Below, piece by piece: positions 39,240-47,966 of a DNA stretch of 64,000 nucleotides (its first letter is position 1; each line of letters opens with the position of its first letter). The notes under the pieces were generated by a model, which made no database searches, was not told the DNA's origin, and worked only from the letters and a program-made list of their open reading frames with translations. The translations under genes and the position numbers were made by a program. This DNA comes from Jeotgalibacillus terrae (lineage in GTDB: Bacteria > Bacillota > Bacilli > Bacillales > Jeotgalibacillaceae), in NCBI RefSeq assembly GCF_016908195.1, contig NZ_JAFBDK010000012.1:44109-108108 (forward strand), given 5' to 3'.

Positions 39240-39420
39240 AAAACGTTAGTCCAGCTAATTGAGTCAATTTGGCGACAACAGTAAGGAGAATGTTGTCAGT
39301 CAGTCACTTACCATTTATACTTAGATAACATGGGTTTTTTACATGAATATAAAGGTCCTGATACCCGCTTCGGGTTTTAAAAGCATTCAGGATCATTCAG
39401 ATAGAAAGGGGACATTTCAG

Positions 39421-40965
39421 ATGAATGAAGAGCAGCGACTTGCCAGTCAAGAGGCTACTCAGACATCTCCTGGACAGAAAAAGGAAAAAGACTACAGTCA
39501 ATACTTCCAGACTGTCTACAGCCCGCCATCGTTAAAAGATGCCAAAAGACGCGGTAAAGAAGATGTAAACTATCATGAAGATTTTAAAATAGATGAGAAA
39601 CTTCAAGGGATGGGCGAAGGCAGAAAATTCTATATTCGCACGTATGGCTGTCAGATGAATGAACATGATACCGAGGTTATGGCGGGGATCTTCCTCCAGC
39701 TTGGGTATGAAGCAACTGACACGACAGAAGATGCGGACGTCATTTTACTGAACACATGCGCGATTCGTGAAAACGCTGAAAATAAAGTGTTTGGTGAAAT
39801 CGGGCATCTGAAACCACTGAAACTTGAAAGGCCGGATTTACTAATCGGTGTTTGTGGGTGTATGTCCCAGGAAGAATCAGTCGTCAACAAAATACTTAAA
39901 ACGCATCCGCACATCGATATGATTTTCGGTACTCATAACATTCACAGGCTCCCTAACATTCTGAATGAAGCATATATGAGTAAAGAAATGGTGATTGAAG
40001 TATGGTCCAAAGAAGGAGACGTCATTGAAAACCTTCCGAAAGTAAGAAAAGGTGCGATCAAGGGCTGGGTTAATATCATGTATGGCTGTGATAAGTTCTG
40101 TACCTATTGTATTGTCCCTTATACAAGAGGGAAAGAGCGAAGCAGGAGGCCTGAAGACATTATTCAGGAAGTCAGACACCTTGCTGCACAGGGATATCAG
40201 GAGATTACACTGCTGGGCCAAAACGTAAATGCATACGGAAAAGATTTAAAGGATATGGATTATGGGCTTGGTCAGCTGATGGATGAACTCCGTAAAATTG
40301 ATATTCCAAGAATCAGGTTCACAACAAGTCACCCGAGAGACTTTGATGATTATCTGATTGAAGTACTTGCAAAAGGCGGTAACTTGGTAGAGCATATCCA
40401 TTTACCGGTGCAGCACGGGTCTTCGGAAGTTCTGAAGTTAATGGCGAGAAAATATACGCGTGAACAATTCCTGACGCTTGCAGCTAAAATCAAAAAAGCC
40501 ATTCCTGGTGCTGTATTAACGACTGATATTATTGTCGGCTTCCCGAATGAAACGGAAGCACAGTTTGAAGAAACATTATCACTTTATAAAGAAGTTGGTT
40601 TTGAAACAGCCTTTACTTATATTTATTCTCCGCGTGAAGGAACACCTGCTGCGCGTATGAAAGATAATGTGCCAATGGAAGTTAAAAAAGAGCGTCTGCA
40701 GCGCTTAAATAACTTAGTAAATGAAATGTCATTAAAAGCAATGAAGAATCTTGAAGGACAAACAATGGAAGTGCTTGTAGAAGGGGAAAGCAGAAAAAAT
40801 CCTGAAGTGCTTTCCGGCTATACAAGAACAAGTAAACTTGTTAACTTCAGGGGTCCAAAACAAATTGTCGGAAACAGAGTCATGGTAAAAATAACAGATG
40901 CTAAAACCTGGAGCCTGAATGGTGAATTGGTCACAGCAGAAGAACCAGCAGGGGTGAATGGATAA
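39421..40965 (+). CDS. miaB: tRNA-2-methylthio-N6-isopentenyladenosine synthase
   Basis: A radical-SAM methylthiotransferase acting on i6A37, the product of MiaA (encoded at 55610). 514 residues: a Firmicutes-type N-terminal extension ([24 protein letters not shown]), the UPF0004 domain with [11 protein letters not shown], the radical-SAM CxxxCxxC at Cys223/227/230 and a C-terminal TRAM domain. An ATG at 39343 is in frame but gives an odd leader; the ATG at 39421 matches B. subtilis. The stop overlaps ricA by one base. Confidence 0.97.
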   Translation: MNEEQRLASQEATQTSPGQKKEKDYSQYFQTVYSPPSLKDAKRRGKEDVNYHEDFKIDEKLQGMGEGRKFYIRTYGCQMNEHDTEVMAGIFLQLGYEATDTTEDADVILLNTCAIRENAENKVFGEIGHLKPLKLERPDLLIGVCGCMSQEESVVNKILKTHPHIDMIFGTHNIHRLPNILNEAYMSKEMVIEVWSKEGDVIENLPKVRKGAIKGWVNIMYGCDKFCTYCIVPYTRGKERSRRPEDIIQEVRHLAAQGYQEITLLGQNVNAYGKDLKDMDYGLGQLMDELRKIDIPRIRFTTSHPRDFDDYLIEVLAKGGNLVEHIHLPVQHGSSEVLKLMARKYTREQFLTLAAKIKKAIPGAVLTTDIIVGFPNETEAQFEETLSLYKEVGFETAFTYIYSPREGTPAARMKDNVPMEVKKERLQRLNNLVNEMSLKAMKNLEGQTMEVLVEGESRKNPEVLSGYTRTSKLVNFRGPKQIVGNRVMVKITDAKTWSLNGELVTAEEPAGVNG

Positions 40966-41399
40966 TGGAAAAGAAATATACAAAAAAAGAAATTATCGCA
41001 AAAGCTAAAGATCTTGCACAAATGATTACAGAGACTGAAGAAGTGGACTTCTTTAAGCGTGCGGAAGCTCAGATTCAGGAAAACCAGAAAATCAGAGAAA
41101 AAATTGCAAGCTTGAAAAGTCTTCAAAAACAAGCTGTTAACTTTCAGCATTACGGTAAGCACGAAGCACTTAAGATGATCGAAGCAAAGATTGAAAAAGT
41201 TGAAAAAGAAATTGATGAGATTCCGATTGTACAGGAATTTAAACAATCGCAGACTGAAGTGAATGATCTTCTGCAAATGGTTGCTAACACGGTATCCAAT
41301 ACGGTAACGGACGAAATTATCCGTCAGACAGGCGGAGATGTACTAAAAGGTGAAACAGGAGCACAGGTTCAAAATGGTGCAGGCGGCAGCTGTTCATAA
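40965..41399 (+). CDS. ricA: RicA (YmcA), YlbF-family regulator subunit
   Basis: A subunit of the RicA-RicF-RicT complex, which in B. subtilis promotes RNase Y-dependent maturation of operon mRNAs and influences sporulation, competence and biofilm. A 144-residue mostly helical protein with a C-terminal Cys in GAGGSCS, where the family binds an iron-sulfur cluster. The target enzyme RNase Y is encoded upstream at 33556. ATG shares one base with the miaB stop. Confidence 0.93.
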   Translation: MEKKYTKKEIIAKAKDLAQMITETEEVDFFKRAEAQIQENQKIREKIASLKSLQKQAVNFQHYGKHEALKMIEAKIEKVEKEIDEIPIVQEFKQSQTEVNDLLQMVANTVSNTVTDEIIRQTGGDVLKGETGAQVQNGAGGSCS

Positions 41400-41403
41400 T
41401 GGT

Positions 41404-41441
41404 AAAAAGCGGCAGGGTTACGATTTCCCTGCTGCTTTTTT
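41404..41441 (+). terminator. Terminator after ricA
   Basis: 14-bp stem AAAAAGCGGCAGGG/CCCTGCTGCTTTTT (one G-U pair), 9-base loop, T tail. Confidence 0.9.
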
Positions 41442-41461
41442 ATGATATTATGTTCAGAAAA

Positions 41462-41490
41462 TTGACAATGATCATAATATTTGATAAAAA
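41462..41490 (+). promoter_or_regulatory. SigA-type promoter of the aldehyde dehydrogenase gene
   Basis: Perfect TTGACA (41462-41467), 17-bp spacer, TAAAAA (41485-41490). The -10 is weak. Confidence 0.5.
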
Positions 41491-41531
41491 TGAGGTATGG
41501 CTTAAAAAAGTCATTATTTTAACTGTATAAA

Positions 41532-41545
41532 TGTAAGCGATTACA
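41532..41545 (+). promoter_or_regulatory. CcpA cre site
   Basis: TGTAAGCGATTACA fits TGWAANCGNTNWCA at every position and is also nearly palindromic. It lies about 40 bp downstream of the promoter, where CcpA would act as a roadblock. Confidence 0.8.
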
Positions 41546-41605
41546 AAAAGGAGGGCCGTTGTTTTAATTAAAGGGAAGAAAGCTGAAAAAACAGGGGGAA
41601 TAAAC

Positions 41606-43126
41606 ATGACATATGCAAATCCGAATACTGATGGTTCATTAGTAAACTTTAAAGATAAATATGAGAATTACATAGGAGGGGAATGGGTTGCTCCGGTTAA
41701 GGGGCAGTATTTTGATAATCCATCTCCGGTAGACGGAAAAGTTTTCTGTCAGGTGGCAAGGTCAACTGAAGAAGACATCGAAAAAGCGCTGGATGCTGCA
41801 CATGCTGCTAAAGATGTCTGGGGTAAAACGTCAGTTACAGAAAGGTCAGTCATTTTAAACAAAATTGCAGACCGCATGGAAGAAAATCTTGAAATGCTCG
41901 CAGTTGCTGAAACGTGGGAAAATGGTAAAGCCGTTCGAGAAACACTGAATGCCGATCTGCCTCTGGCGATTGATCACTTCAGATACTTTGCAGGTGTAAT
42001 TCGTGCACAGGAAGGAACGCTTGGAGAGATTGATCATGATACTGTGGCTTATCACTTCCACGAGCCGCTTGGGGTAGTAGGTCAGATTATTCCATGGAAC
42101 TTCCCGTTATTAATGGCGATCTGGAAGCTTGCTCCGGCTCTTGCTGCAGGTAACTGTGTCGTGTTGAAGCCTGCTGAGCAGACGCCATCATCTATTCTGG
42201 TATTGATGGAACTTGTAGGAGATCTTCTTCCTAAGGGTGTCGTAAATATCGTCAATGGATTTGGACTTGAAGCAGGTAAACCGCTGGCTTCAAGTAAACG
42301 TATTGCAAAGATTGCGTTCACAGGGGAAACAACTACCGGCAGAATGATTATGGAATATGCTTCACAAAACCTGATTCCTGTAACGCTTGAACTTGGTGGT
42401 AAATCACCGAACATTTTCTTTAAAGATATTATGGATCAGGATGATGAATTTGTCGACAAAGCCGTTGAAGGCTTACTCATGTTTGCTCTAAACCAGGGTG
42501 AAGTTTGTACATGTCCTTCGCGCGCACTGGTTCATGAAGATATTTATGATGCATTCATGGAAAGAGTAGTAAAGAGGGTTAAAGAAATTAATACTGGTAA
42601 CCCGCTCGATCCTAATACAATGATGGGTGCACAGGCTTCAACAGAACAAATGGAAAAAATTCAATCCTATCTTCAAATTGGTAAAGAAGAAGGTGCTGAA
42701 CTGGTCACTGGTGGAGATATTAATAAAAAAGAAGGTGAGTTCGCTGAAGGATATTACATTCAGCCAACAATCTTCAAAGGTACAAATGATATGAGGATCT
42801 TCCAGGAGGAAATTTTTGGACCTGTTCTATCTGTGACAACATTTAAAGACGATGAAGAAGCGATGAAAATAGCGAATGATACGCTCTACGGTCTGGGTGC
42901 AGGCATCTGGACGCGAAATGTGAATACAGCCTACAGATTCGGAAGAGGCATCCAGGCAGGGCGTGTGTGGACAAACTGTTACCACCAATATCCTGCGCAC
43001 GCAGCATTTGGCGGATATAAAATGTCAGGTATCGGTCGTGAGAATCATAAAATGATGCTTGATCATTATCAGCAGACAAAAAACATGCTTGTCAGCTACA
43101 GCCCGAAAAAACTTGGATTCTTTTAA
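41606..43126 (+). CDS. NAD-dependent aldehyde dehydrogenase
   Basis: Oxidises an aldehyde to the acid. 506 residues, ALDH superfamily: [43 protein letters not shown], the general-base Glu in LELGGKSPN (about 262) and the nucleophile Cys301 in [12 protein letters not shown]. The EVCTCPSR form is typical of the acetaldehyde/ExaC-AldB type, so acetaldehyde or a similar short aldehyde is the likely substrate. A perfect cre upstream suggests glucose repression. Neither it nor the next two genes occur between ricA and cotE in B. subtilis. ATG start; the upstream GGGGGAAT serves as ribosome binding site. Confidence 0.93.
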   Translation: MTYANPNTDGSLVNFKDKYENYIGGEWVAPVKGQYFDNPSPVDGKVFCQVARSTEEDIEKALDAAHAAKDVWGKTSVTERSVILNKIADRMEENLEMLAVAETWENGKAVRETLNADLPLAIDHFRYFAGVIRAQEGTLGEIDHDTVAYHFHEPLGVVGQIIPWNFPLLMAIWKLAPALAAGNCVVLKPAEQTPSSILVLMELVGDLLPKGVVNIVNGFGLEAGKPLASSKRIAKIAFTGETTTGRMIMEYASQNLIPVTLELGGKSPNIFFKDIMDQDDEFVDKAVEGLLMFALNQGEVCTCPSRALVHEDIYDAFMERVVKRVKEINTGNPLDPNTMMGAQASTEQMEKIQSYLQIGKEEGAELVTGGDINKKEGEFAEGYYIQPTIFKGTNDMRIFQEEIFGPVLSVTTFKDDEEAMKIANDTLYGLGAGIWTRNVNTAYRFGRGIQAGRVWTNCYHQYPAHAAFGGYKMSGIGRENHKMMLDHYQQTKNMLVSYSPKKLGFF

Positions 43127-43130
43127 AATT

Positions 43131-43166
43131 AGAAGCCGGGATCACTAAAAAGTGGTCCCGGCTTTT
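43131..43166 (+). terminator. Terminator after the aldehyde dehydrogenase gene
   Basis: Stem AGAAGCCGGGATCACT/AGTGGTCCCGGCTTTT with one G-U pair and loop AAAA. Confidence 0.88.
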
Positions 43167-43208
43167 ATGATGATATCCAAAATATCAATCCTTAAGCTGC
43201 TTTCAATA

Positions 43209-43233
43209 GTTTAAAGAAACACCAGCAGGGTAA
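43209..43233 (+). promoter_or_regulatory. SigB-type promoter
   Basis: GTTTAA (43209-43214), 13-bp spacer, GGGTAA (43228-43233), very close to the SigB consensus GTTTAA-N12-15-GGGTAT. It is 32 bp upstream of the next ATG. Confidence 0.65.
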
Positions 43234-43265
43234 TAATGGGTAAATCGAACATTAGGAGGAGTAAT

Positions 43266-43610
43266 ATGGAACATCACTTACAGGCGTATTTTAAAACAGA
43301 AAGCGACGCGGAATCAGCTCTGGCATCTTTACAAAGGTGTCCAATCAGAGATCCGAGAATTGATGCTATACCTGATACAGATCGCAATCCATTCCTTTTA
43401 CCGGCTTTAAGCTTCAGCTCAAGCTCAGCACCTCAAACTGGTGTAATAACTGATCGTGACGCAATAAGTGAAGCTGACTCCTCGGAGACTTTTCATTACT
43501 TAATCGAATTTTATGTAAATGAAAATGACAGAGAAGAAGTGTTATCAGTTCTAAGCAAAACAGAAGCTCATTTGGACAAAGAAGCATATGAAAAAATTAT
43601 AAATAATTAA
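43266..43610 (+). CDS. Small unknown protein, probable SigB general-stress gene
   Basis: No family recognised with certainty. The 114 residues have two alpha/beta halves: HHLQAYFKTESDAESALASLQRCP and FHYLIEFYVNENDREEVLSVLSKTEAHLD, each a strand followed by a helix, joined by a Ser/Pro-rich linker (about 45-75). This resembles in outline small stress proteins of the YflT/GspM type, but that is only a shape argument. No signal or membrane segment. The ATG at 43266 has a perfect AGGAGGAG; an ATG 10 codons earlier lies between the promoter and this site and was not used. Confidence 0.75.
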   Translation: MEHHLQAYFKTESDAESALASLQRCPIRDPRIDAIPDTDRNPFLLPALSFSSSSAPQTGVITDRDAISEADSSETFHYLIEFYVNENDREEVLSVLSKTEAHLDKEAYEKIINN

Positions 43611-43649
43611 GTAAAGCTCCAATAACAACGTTGTTATTGGAGCTTTACT
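43610..43649. repeat. 40-bp perfect palindrome with central LacI-type operator
   Basis: 20-bp arms without a loop (AGTAAAGCTCCAATAACAAC and its exact complement). It starts at the stop of the SigB-type gene and covers the last codons of the convergent LacI gene. The centre, 43621-43638, is AATAACAACGTTGTTATT, matching two operators upstream of the LacI gene. It may also be a two-way terminator, though a T tract is poor. Confidence 0.85.
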
Positions 43650-44566
43650 GTGTAATTGAGCATAAACCCAGGGGAGAGGTTTACATAATTATTTTCCTGT
43701 TGATTTAAAAAGTTGTACACTTCATTTGCTGTTCTCTCCGCCAGTTTATGAATATGTAAACCGAAAAGTGAAACAGGGGAGGTGGAGTTCATCAGTTCAT
43801 CATAGCCCATAATTGACAAATCTTCAGGTACTTTAAGTCCGAGTGCGTTTGTAACGAGAAGATTTAGTTCAGCAATTTTTCCTGACGTGCATACAACCGC
43901 ATCCGGCATCATATGATCGAGTATAGATCTCATAGATGCGAAGAACTCATCTGTGTTGTAGCTAATACGCTGATGATGTATAGAAGGCGGATGATTGCCG
44001 GATTTTAATGCGACATTTTTGAACTCGCGGTATAGCCAGTCTGAATCAGAATACTCACTTACAACCAGTACTGTCTGATGTCCGGTTTTGAATAAGAGGT
44101 TAGCTGCTTTTGCAGCTGCTTCTTTTTTTAATGAGTGGTGGTTTGACTCTTCGTTATATCCGAATGCATGGATATTACATTCAATTCCGCTGAAAGACAT
44201 GTCATTTTGATCGATTGTAATAACTGCTGCTGCTTTTAACCGCGTGAACAACTCTTTGGCATCCTCAAAACCTGATGATGAAATACACGGAAGAAATCCT
44301 CTGTTTTTAAGCTGGAGGCTGATTTCCTGACTATATTCAGCATATTCCGGTCTGCTGATATCCGGACAGTAGATCCCCACTGAATTAGATTTACCGGTTG
44401 CAAGGATCTTAGCAGCCGTATTAACCTCATATCCCATTTCTTTGGCGATACTGATAATCATCTGTTTTGTGGGTTCTTTAACAAGCGGACTATCATTCAA
44501 AGCTTTAGAAACTGTTGAGAAACTGACGTTAGCCGCTTTTGCAATATCTTTTATAGTGACTGTCAC
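43634..44566 (-). CDS. LacI-family transcriptional repressor
   Basis: A 310-residue regulator: an N-terminal LacI helix-turn-helix (VTIKDIAKAANVSFSTVSKALNDSP), a hinge helix with AAKILATGKSNSVGIYCPD, and a periplasmic-binding-protein-like sugar-sensing core (VVSEYSDSDW, PDAVVCTSGKIAELNL, SIMGYDELMNSTSPV). The GTG at 44566 has GGGTGGTG upstream and gives the family N terminus; a longer frame to 44644 would pass through its own operator. It has a strong promoter with an operator just after the -10, so it is probably self-repressed. The inducer and other targets are unknown. Confidence 0.9.
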   Translation of the reverse strand: MTVTIKDIAKAANVSFSTVSKALNDSPLVKEPTKQMIISIAKEMGYEVNTAAKILATGKSNSVGIYCPDISRPEYAEYSQEISLQLKNRGFLPCISSSGFEDAKELFTRLKAAAVITIDQNDMSFSGIECNIHAFGYNEESNHHSLKKEAAAKAANLLFKTGHQTVLVVSEYSDSDWLYREFKNVALKSGNHPPSIHHQRISYNTDEFFASMRSILDHMMPDAVVCTSGKIAELNLLVTNALGLKVPEDLSIMGYDELMNSTSPVSLFGLHIHKLAERTANEVYNFLNQQENNYVNLSPGFMLNYTVKLQ

Positions 44567-44584
44567 TATAACACCACCCTTAAA

Positions 44585-44602
44585 AATAATAACGTTATTA
44601 TT
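44585..44602. promoter_or_regulatory. LacI-type operator O1
   Basis: AATAATAACGTTATTATT, perfect 18-bp palindrome with the central CG typical of LacI-family sites. It lies 6 bp downstream of the LacI-gene -10, over the transcription start. Confidence 0.75.
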
Positions 44603-44608
44603 ATTTAC

Positions 44609-44637
44609 ATTATACAAGTGATTAAACACGATAACAA
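44609..44637 (-). promoter_or_regulatory. SigA promoter of the LacI-family gene
   Basis: On the minus strand: TTGTTA (44637-44632), 17-bp spacer, TATAAT (44614-44609). Confidence 0.75.
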
Positions 44638-44654
44638 TCTTCATATAACTATAG

Positions 44655-44680
44655 TATAAATAATAACGTTGTTATTTATA
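44655..44680. promoter_or_regulatory. LacI-type operator O2
   Basis: A 26-bp palindrome with one mismatched pair; the core reads AATAATAACGTTGTTATT. Its centre is 74 bp (about seven helical turns) from O1 and its edge 17 bp upstream of the cotE SigK-type -35. Confidence 0.7.
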
Positions 44681-44697
44681 TAGATCCGGGTGATTGA

Positions 44698-44726
44698 CAC
44701 ATGTTTTTAAGTGGGTGCATAAGATA
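44698..44726 (+). promoter_or_regulatory. SigK-type promoter of cotE
   Basis: CACA (44698-44701), 16-bp spacer, CATAAGATA (44718-44726), same layout as the dpaAB promoter. cotE is known to have a SigK promoter in B. subtilis. Confidence 0.6.
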
Positions 44727-44753
44727 AGTGAGAAACGAAAGGAGGCCGCTTTT

Positions 44754-45281
44754 GTGACTGAATATCGTGAAATTATTACGAAGTCTGTAGTGGCAAAAGG
44801 AAGAAAGTATGTGAAATCAAAGCATATTGTGCAGCCGCCTCATAAGCCTTCGAGTATTCTCGGGTGCTGGATTATCAACCATAAATATGCGGCTAAAAAG
44901 TCAGGGGATAAGGTAGAGGTTAAAGGGTCATATGAGGTAAACGTCTGGTATTCCCATCATCACAACACGAAAACCTCAGTCATAATTGAAAGTGTGACCT
45001 ACCAGGATGATATCAGTCTCAGGTACCGCGATAAGGATATAAGAGATGATCATGAAGTTATTGCGAGAGTACTGCAGCAGCCTAACTGTCTTGAAGCTGA
45101 GATTGATGAGCACGGACAGCATATTATTGTCCATGCTGAACGTGAGATTGCGGCTGAATGTGTGGGAGAGACAAAAGTACGCGTTGCTTTTACCAGGGAT
45201 CATCTCGATGATGATTGGGATGACTATGAGATCGATGAAGGGCTCGAACATATTAATACTAAAGTTTATGGTAATGAATAG
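44754..45281 (+). CDS. cotE: Outer spore coat morphogenetic protein CotE
   Basis: Directs assembly of the outer spore coat. 175 residues with the CotE signature: [63 protein letters not shown] and a very acidic C-terminal tail ([14 protein letters not shown]). The GTG at 44754 with AAAGGAGG matches the family start; an ATG 20 codons upstream overlaps the promoter. It keeps its normal place before mutS. Confidence 0.96.
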   Translation: MTEYREIITKSVVAKGRKYVKSKHIVQPPHKPSSILGCWIINHKYAAKKSGDKVEVKGSYEVNVWYSHHHNTKTSVIIESVTYQDDISLRYRDKDIRDDHEVIARVLQQPNCLEAEIDEHGQHIIVHAEREIAAECVGETKVRVAFTRDHLDDDWDDYEIDEGLEHINTKVYGNE

Positions 45282-45309
45282 AACACTGTCTCCGGGCAGT
45301 GTTTTTTTA
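45282..45309 (+). terminator. Terminator after cotE
   Basis: Stem AACACTGTC/GGCAGTGTT (one G-U pair), short loop, T7 tail. Confidence 0.88.
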
Positions 45310-45407
45310 ATTTTTCCAGCAAGTTTTCACTGACTGTATTTAAAGTGAAAAGAATGGATTTGTGCTATACTTTCTCCTATAAAAAGTTATGAACGGAGAG
45401 AGCAGTT

Positions 45408-47954
45408 TTGACGAAGTATACACCTATGATGCAACAGTATTTAAGAATTAAAGCAGAGGTTCCTGATGCCTTTTTGTTTTTCAGGCTCGGTGATTTTTAT
45501 GAAATGTTTTTTGATGATGCCTTAAAAGCATCAAAAGAGCTTGAAATTACTCTGACAGCCAGGGGCGGTGGAGCGGAGGATAAAATTCCGATGTGCGGTG
45601 TGCCTTATCATTCAGCCGCTGCTTACATAGAAAAGCTTGTAGAAAGAGGATATAAAGTTGCTTTATGCGAACAGACTGAAGACCCCAAGCAGGCTAAGGG
45701 CGTTGTAAAACGGGAAATCGTTCAAATGATTACACCGGGTACAGCGGTCAATGCAGTTGAGGAAAAAGAGAATCATTTTCTCGGAGCCGCAGTTGAATGT
45801 TCAGGAGGGCGTTACAGTATTGCTTATCTTGACTTGTCTACAGGAGAGTCTAAAGCGGCGGTGGTAGCAAATGTTGATCTGCTGATTCAGGAGATGGCAT
45901 TAATCAAGGCGAAAGAATTAGTTTTTCCTTCAACCGTCAGCGATTCATTTATAAAGACATTCAGAGATCGTGGACATGCAGCGATTTCTAAAGTGAGTGC
46001 TGATTCTCTGAACTTTAATGAATCACTTCTTGAAAATCTGCAGGGTCAGGATATAAAAGAGGGGATCAGTCTTCTCCTTCATTACACTGCAGATACACAG
46101 AAAAGATCATTGGACCATCTTCAGCTGACAGAACCGTATGAAGTCAGTTCTTACCTCCAGATTGATCCGAATTCTAAGCGTAACCTCGAGTTGACTGAGA
46201 ACAGCAGAAGCGGTGCAAAAAAAGGTTCACTGGTCTGGCTGCTTGATGAAACTGTAACAGCAATGGGAAGCAGGCAGCTAAAAGCCTGGGTTGAGCGGCC
46301 TCTTATCAACAGATCGGAAATATATGAAAGACTGTCACTGGTTGAAAGTCTGAAAAATCATTTCTTTGAAAGAGAATCACTCAGGGAACAGCTGCAGAAT
46401 GTATATGACCTTGAGAGACTTGCCGGGAAGGTATCATTCGGCTCAGTCAGTCCGAGGGATCTGCTGCAGCTGAAAAGATCGCTTCAGCAGGTTCCTTTTA
46501 TAAAAGAGAAGTTGAAGGACATACCTGATGCGGGATTAAATAAGCGGGGAGAGTCAATGGATGCCTGCGTTGAGATTGCAGATCTGCTGGAGGCAGCAAT
46601 TGATGAGCACGCTCCGATTACAATTAAAGATGGAAATTTTATTAAAGACGGTTATTCTGCAGAACTTGATGAATATAAAGATGCAAGCAGAAACGGGAAA
46701 AAATGGATTGCTGAACTGGAACAGAAAGAAAAAGGACTGACAGGCATTAAGTCGCTCAAAATCGGTTACAACAGAATATTCGGTTATTATATTGAAGTGA
46801 CAAAAGCGAATCTTGCTGCTTTAGATGATGATCGCTACGAGAGACGCCAGACACTCGCAAATGCTGAACGCTTTATAACGCCTGAACTGAAAGAAAAAGA
46901 GACGCTTATTTTACAGGCGGAGGAAAAGTCAGTTGAACTTGAACATCGTATTTTTCAAACTGTAAGGGATCTGGTGAAAAAAGAAATTCCGCGTATCCAA
47001 AAGCTTGCAAAAGATATTAGTGAAATTGATGTACTGCAGGCATTTGCATTTGTAAGTGAAAAAAGACATTATGTAAAACCTGTGTTTTCAGACCGTCAAA
47101 TACTCAATATTGATGAAGGAAGACATCCGGTTATTGAAAAAGTAATGGATATCAATGAATACGTGCCTAATTCCTGCGATATGGATGAATCGCGTTCCAT
47201 GCTGCTGATTACAGGGCCAAATATGTCCGGTAAGAGCACTTATATGCGTCAGGTGGCACTGATTGCAGTGATGGCGCAGATTGGCTGTTTTGTGCCGGCT
47301 GATCATGCAGAGCTGCCTGTTTTTGACCGGATCTTTACAAGAATCGGGGCGGCAGATGACCTGGTGAGTGGACAGAGTACTTTTATGGTCGAAATGCTTG
47401 AAGCAAAACATGCACTTGATCATGCAACTGAAAACAGTCTCATCTTATTTGATGAGATCGGCCGTGGAACGTCCACTTATGACGGCATGTCCCTTGCGCA
47501 GGCAATTATTGAATATGTACATGATTCAATTGGTGCCAAAACACTTTTCTCCACGCATTATCACGAACTGGTTGAATTGTCATCGAAGCTTGATAGATTA
47601 AAAAATGTTCATGTTGCAGCAGCTGAACAGGATGGGAAAGTAATCTTTCTTCATAAAGTGAAAGAAGGACCTGCTGATAAAAGTTATGGTATTCATGTTG
47701 CCGAACTGGCTGAACTTCCATCTACACTGATCCAGCGTGCCAATGAACTGCTCTCAGAATTCGAAGCTGAAAAACATCATACAGATAAAGAGCAGTTAAC
47801 ATTGTTCGAACTGCCCGAGAAGTCCAATCAGGATGATAGAAAAATACTGAAAGACATTCAGAAAATAAACGTACTTGAAATGACACCTATGGAAGCAATG
47901 AATGAACTATATAAGCTTCAGAAAAAAGCGGGAAAACTGTTAGCCAAATCATAA
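45408..47954 (+). CDS. mutS: DNA mismatch repair protein MutS
   Basis: Recognises mismatches and starts repair with MutL. 848 residues: the mismatch-binding FYEMF motif near residue 27, connector, core and clamp domains, and the ABC-type ATPase (TGPNMSGKSTYMRQ near residue 601, LILFDEIGRGTSTYDG, STHYHEL). The C-terminal tail (EKHHTDKEQLTLFELPEK) contains QLTLF, a QxxLF-type beta-clamp-binding motif. TTG start. Confidence 0.98.
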   Translation: MTKYTPMMQQYLRIKAEVPDAFLFFRLGDFYEMFFDDALKASKELEITLTARGGGAEDKIPMCGVPYHSAAAYIEKLVERGYKVALCEQTEDPKQAKGVVKREIVQMITPGTAVNAVEEKENHFLGAAVECSGGRYSIAYLDLSTGESKAAVVANVDLLIQEMALIKAKELVFPSTVSDSFIKTFRDRGHAAISKVSADSLNFNESLLENLQGQDIKEGISLLLHYTADTQKRSLDHLQLTEPYEVSSYLQIDPNSKRNLELTENSRSGAKKGSLVWLLDETVTAMGSRQLKAWVERPLINRSEIYERLSLVESLKNHFFERESLREQLQNVYDLERLAGKVSFGSVSPRDLLQLKRSLQQVPFIKEKLKDIPDAGLNKRGESMDACVEIADLLEAAIDEHAPITIKDGNFIKDGYSAELDEYKDASRNGKKWIAELEQKEKGLTGIKSLKIGYNRIFGYYIEVTKANLAALDDDRYERRQTLANAERFITPELKEKETLILQAEEKSVELEHRIFQTVRDLVKKEIPRIQKLAKDISEIDVLQAFAFVSEKRHYVKPVFSDRQILNIDEGRHPVIEKVMDINEYVPNSCDMDESRSMLLITGPNMSGKSTYMRQVALIAVMAQIGCFVPADHAELPVFDRIFTRIGAADDLVSGQSTFMVEMLEAKHALDHATENSLILFDEIGRGTSTYDGMSLAQAIIEYVHDSIGAKTLFSTHYHELVELSSKLDRLKNVHVAAAEQDGKVIFLHKVKEGPADKSYGIHVAELAELPSTLIQRANELLSEFEAEKHHTDKEQLTLFELPEKSNQDDRKILKDIQKINVLEMTPMEAMNELYKLQKKAGKLLAKS

Positions 47955-47966
47955 AAGGAGGGGCAG

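Noticed and set aside
43621..43638. AACGTT palindromes as phage or plasmid attachment sites
   Set aside because: No integrase or tRNA is nearby, and the three copies fit a LacI operator set better.
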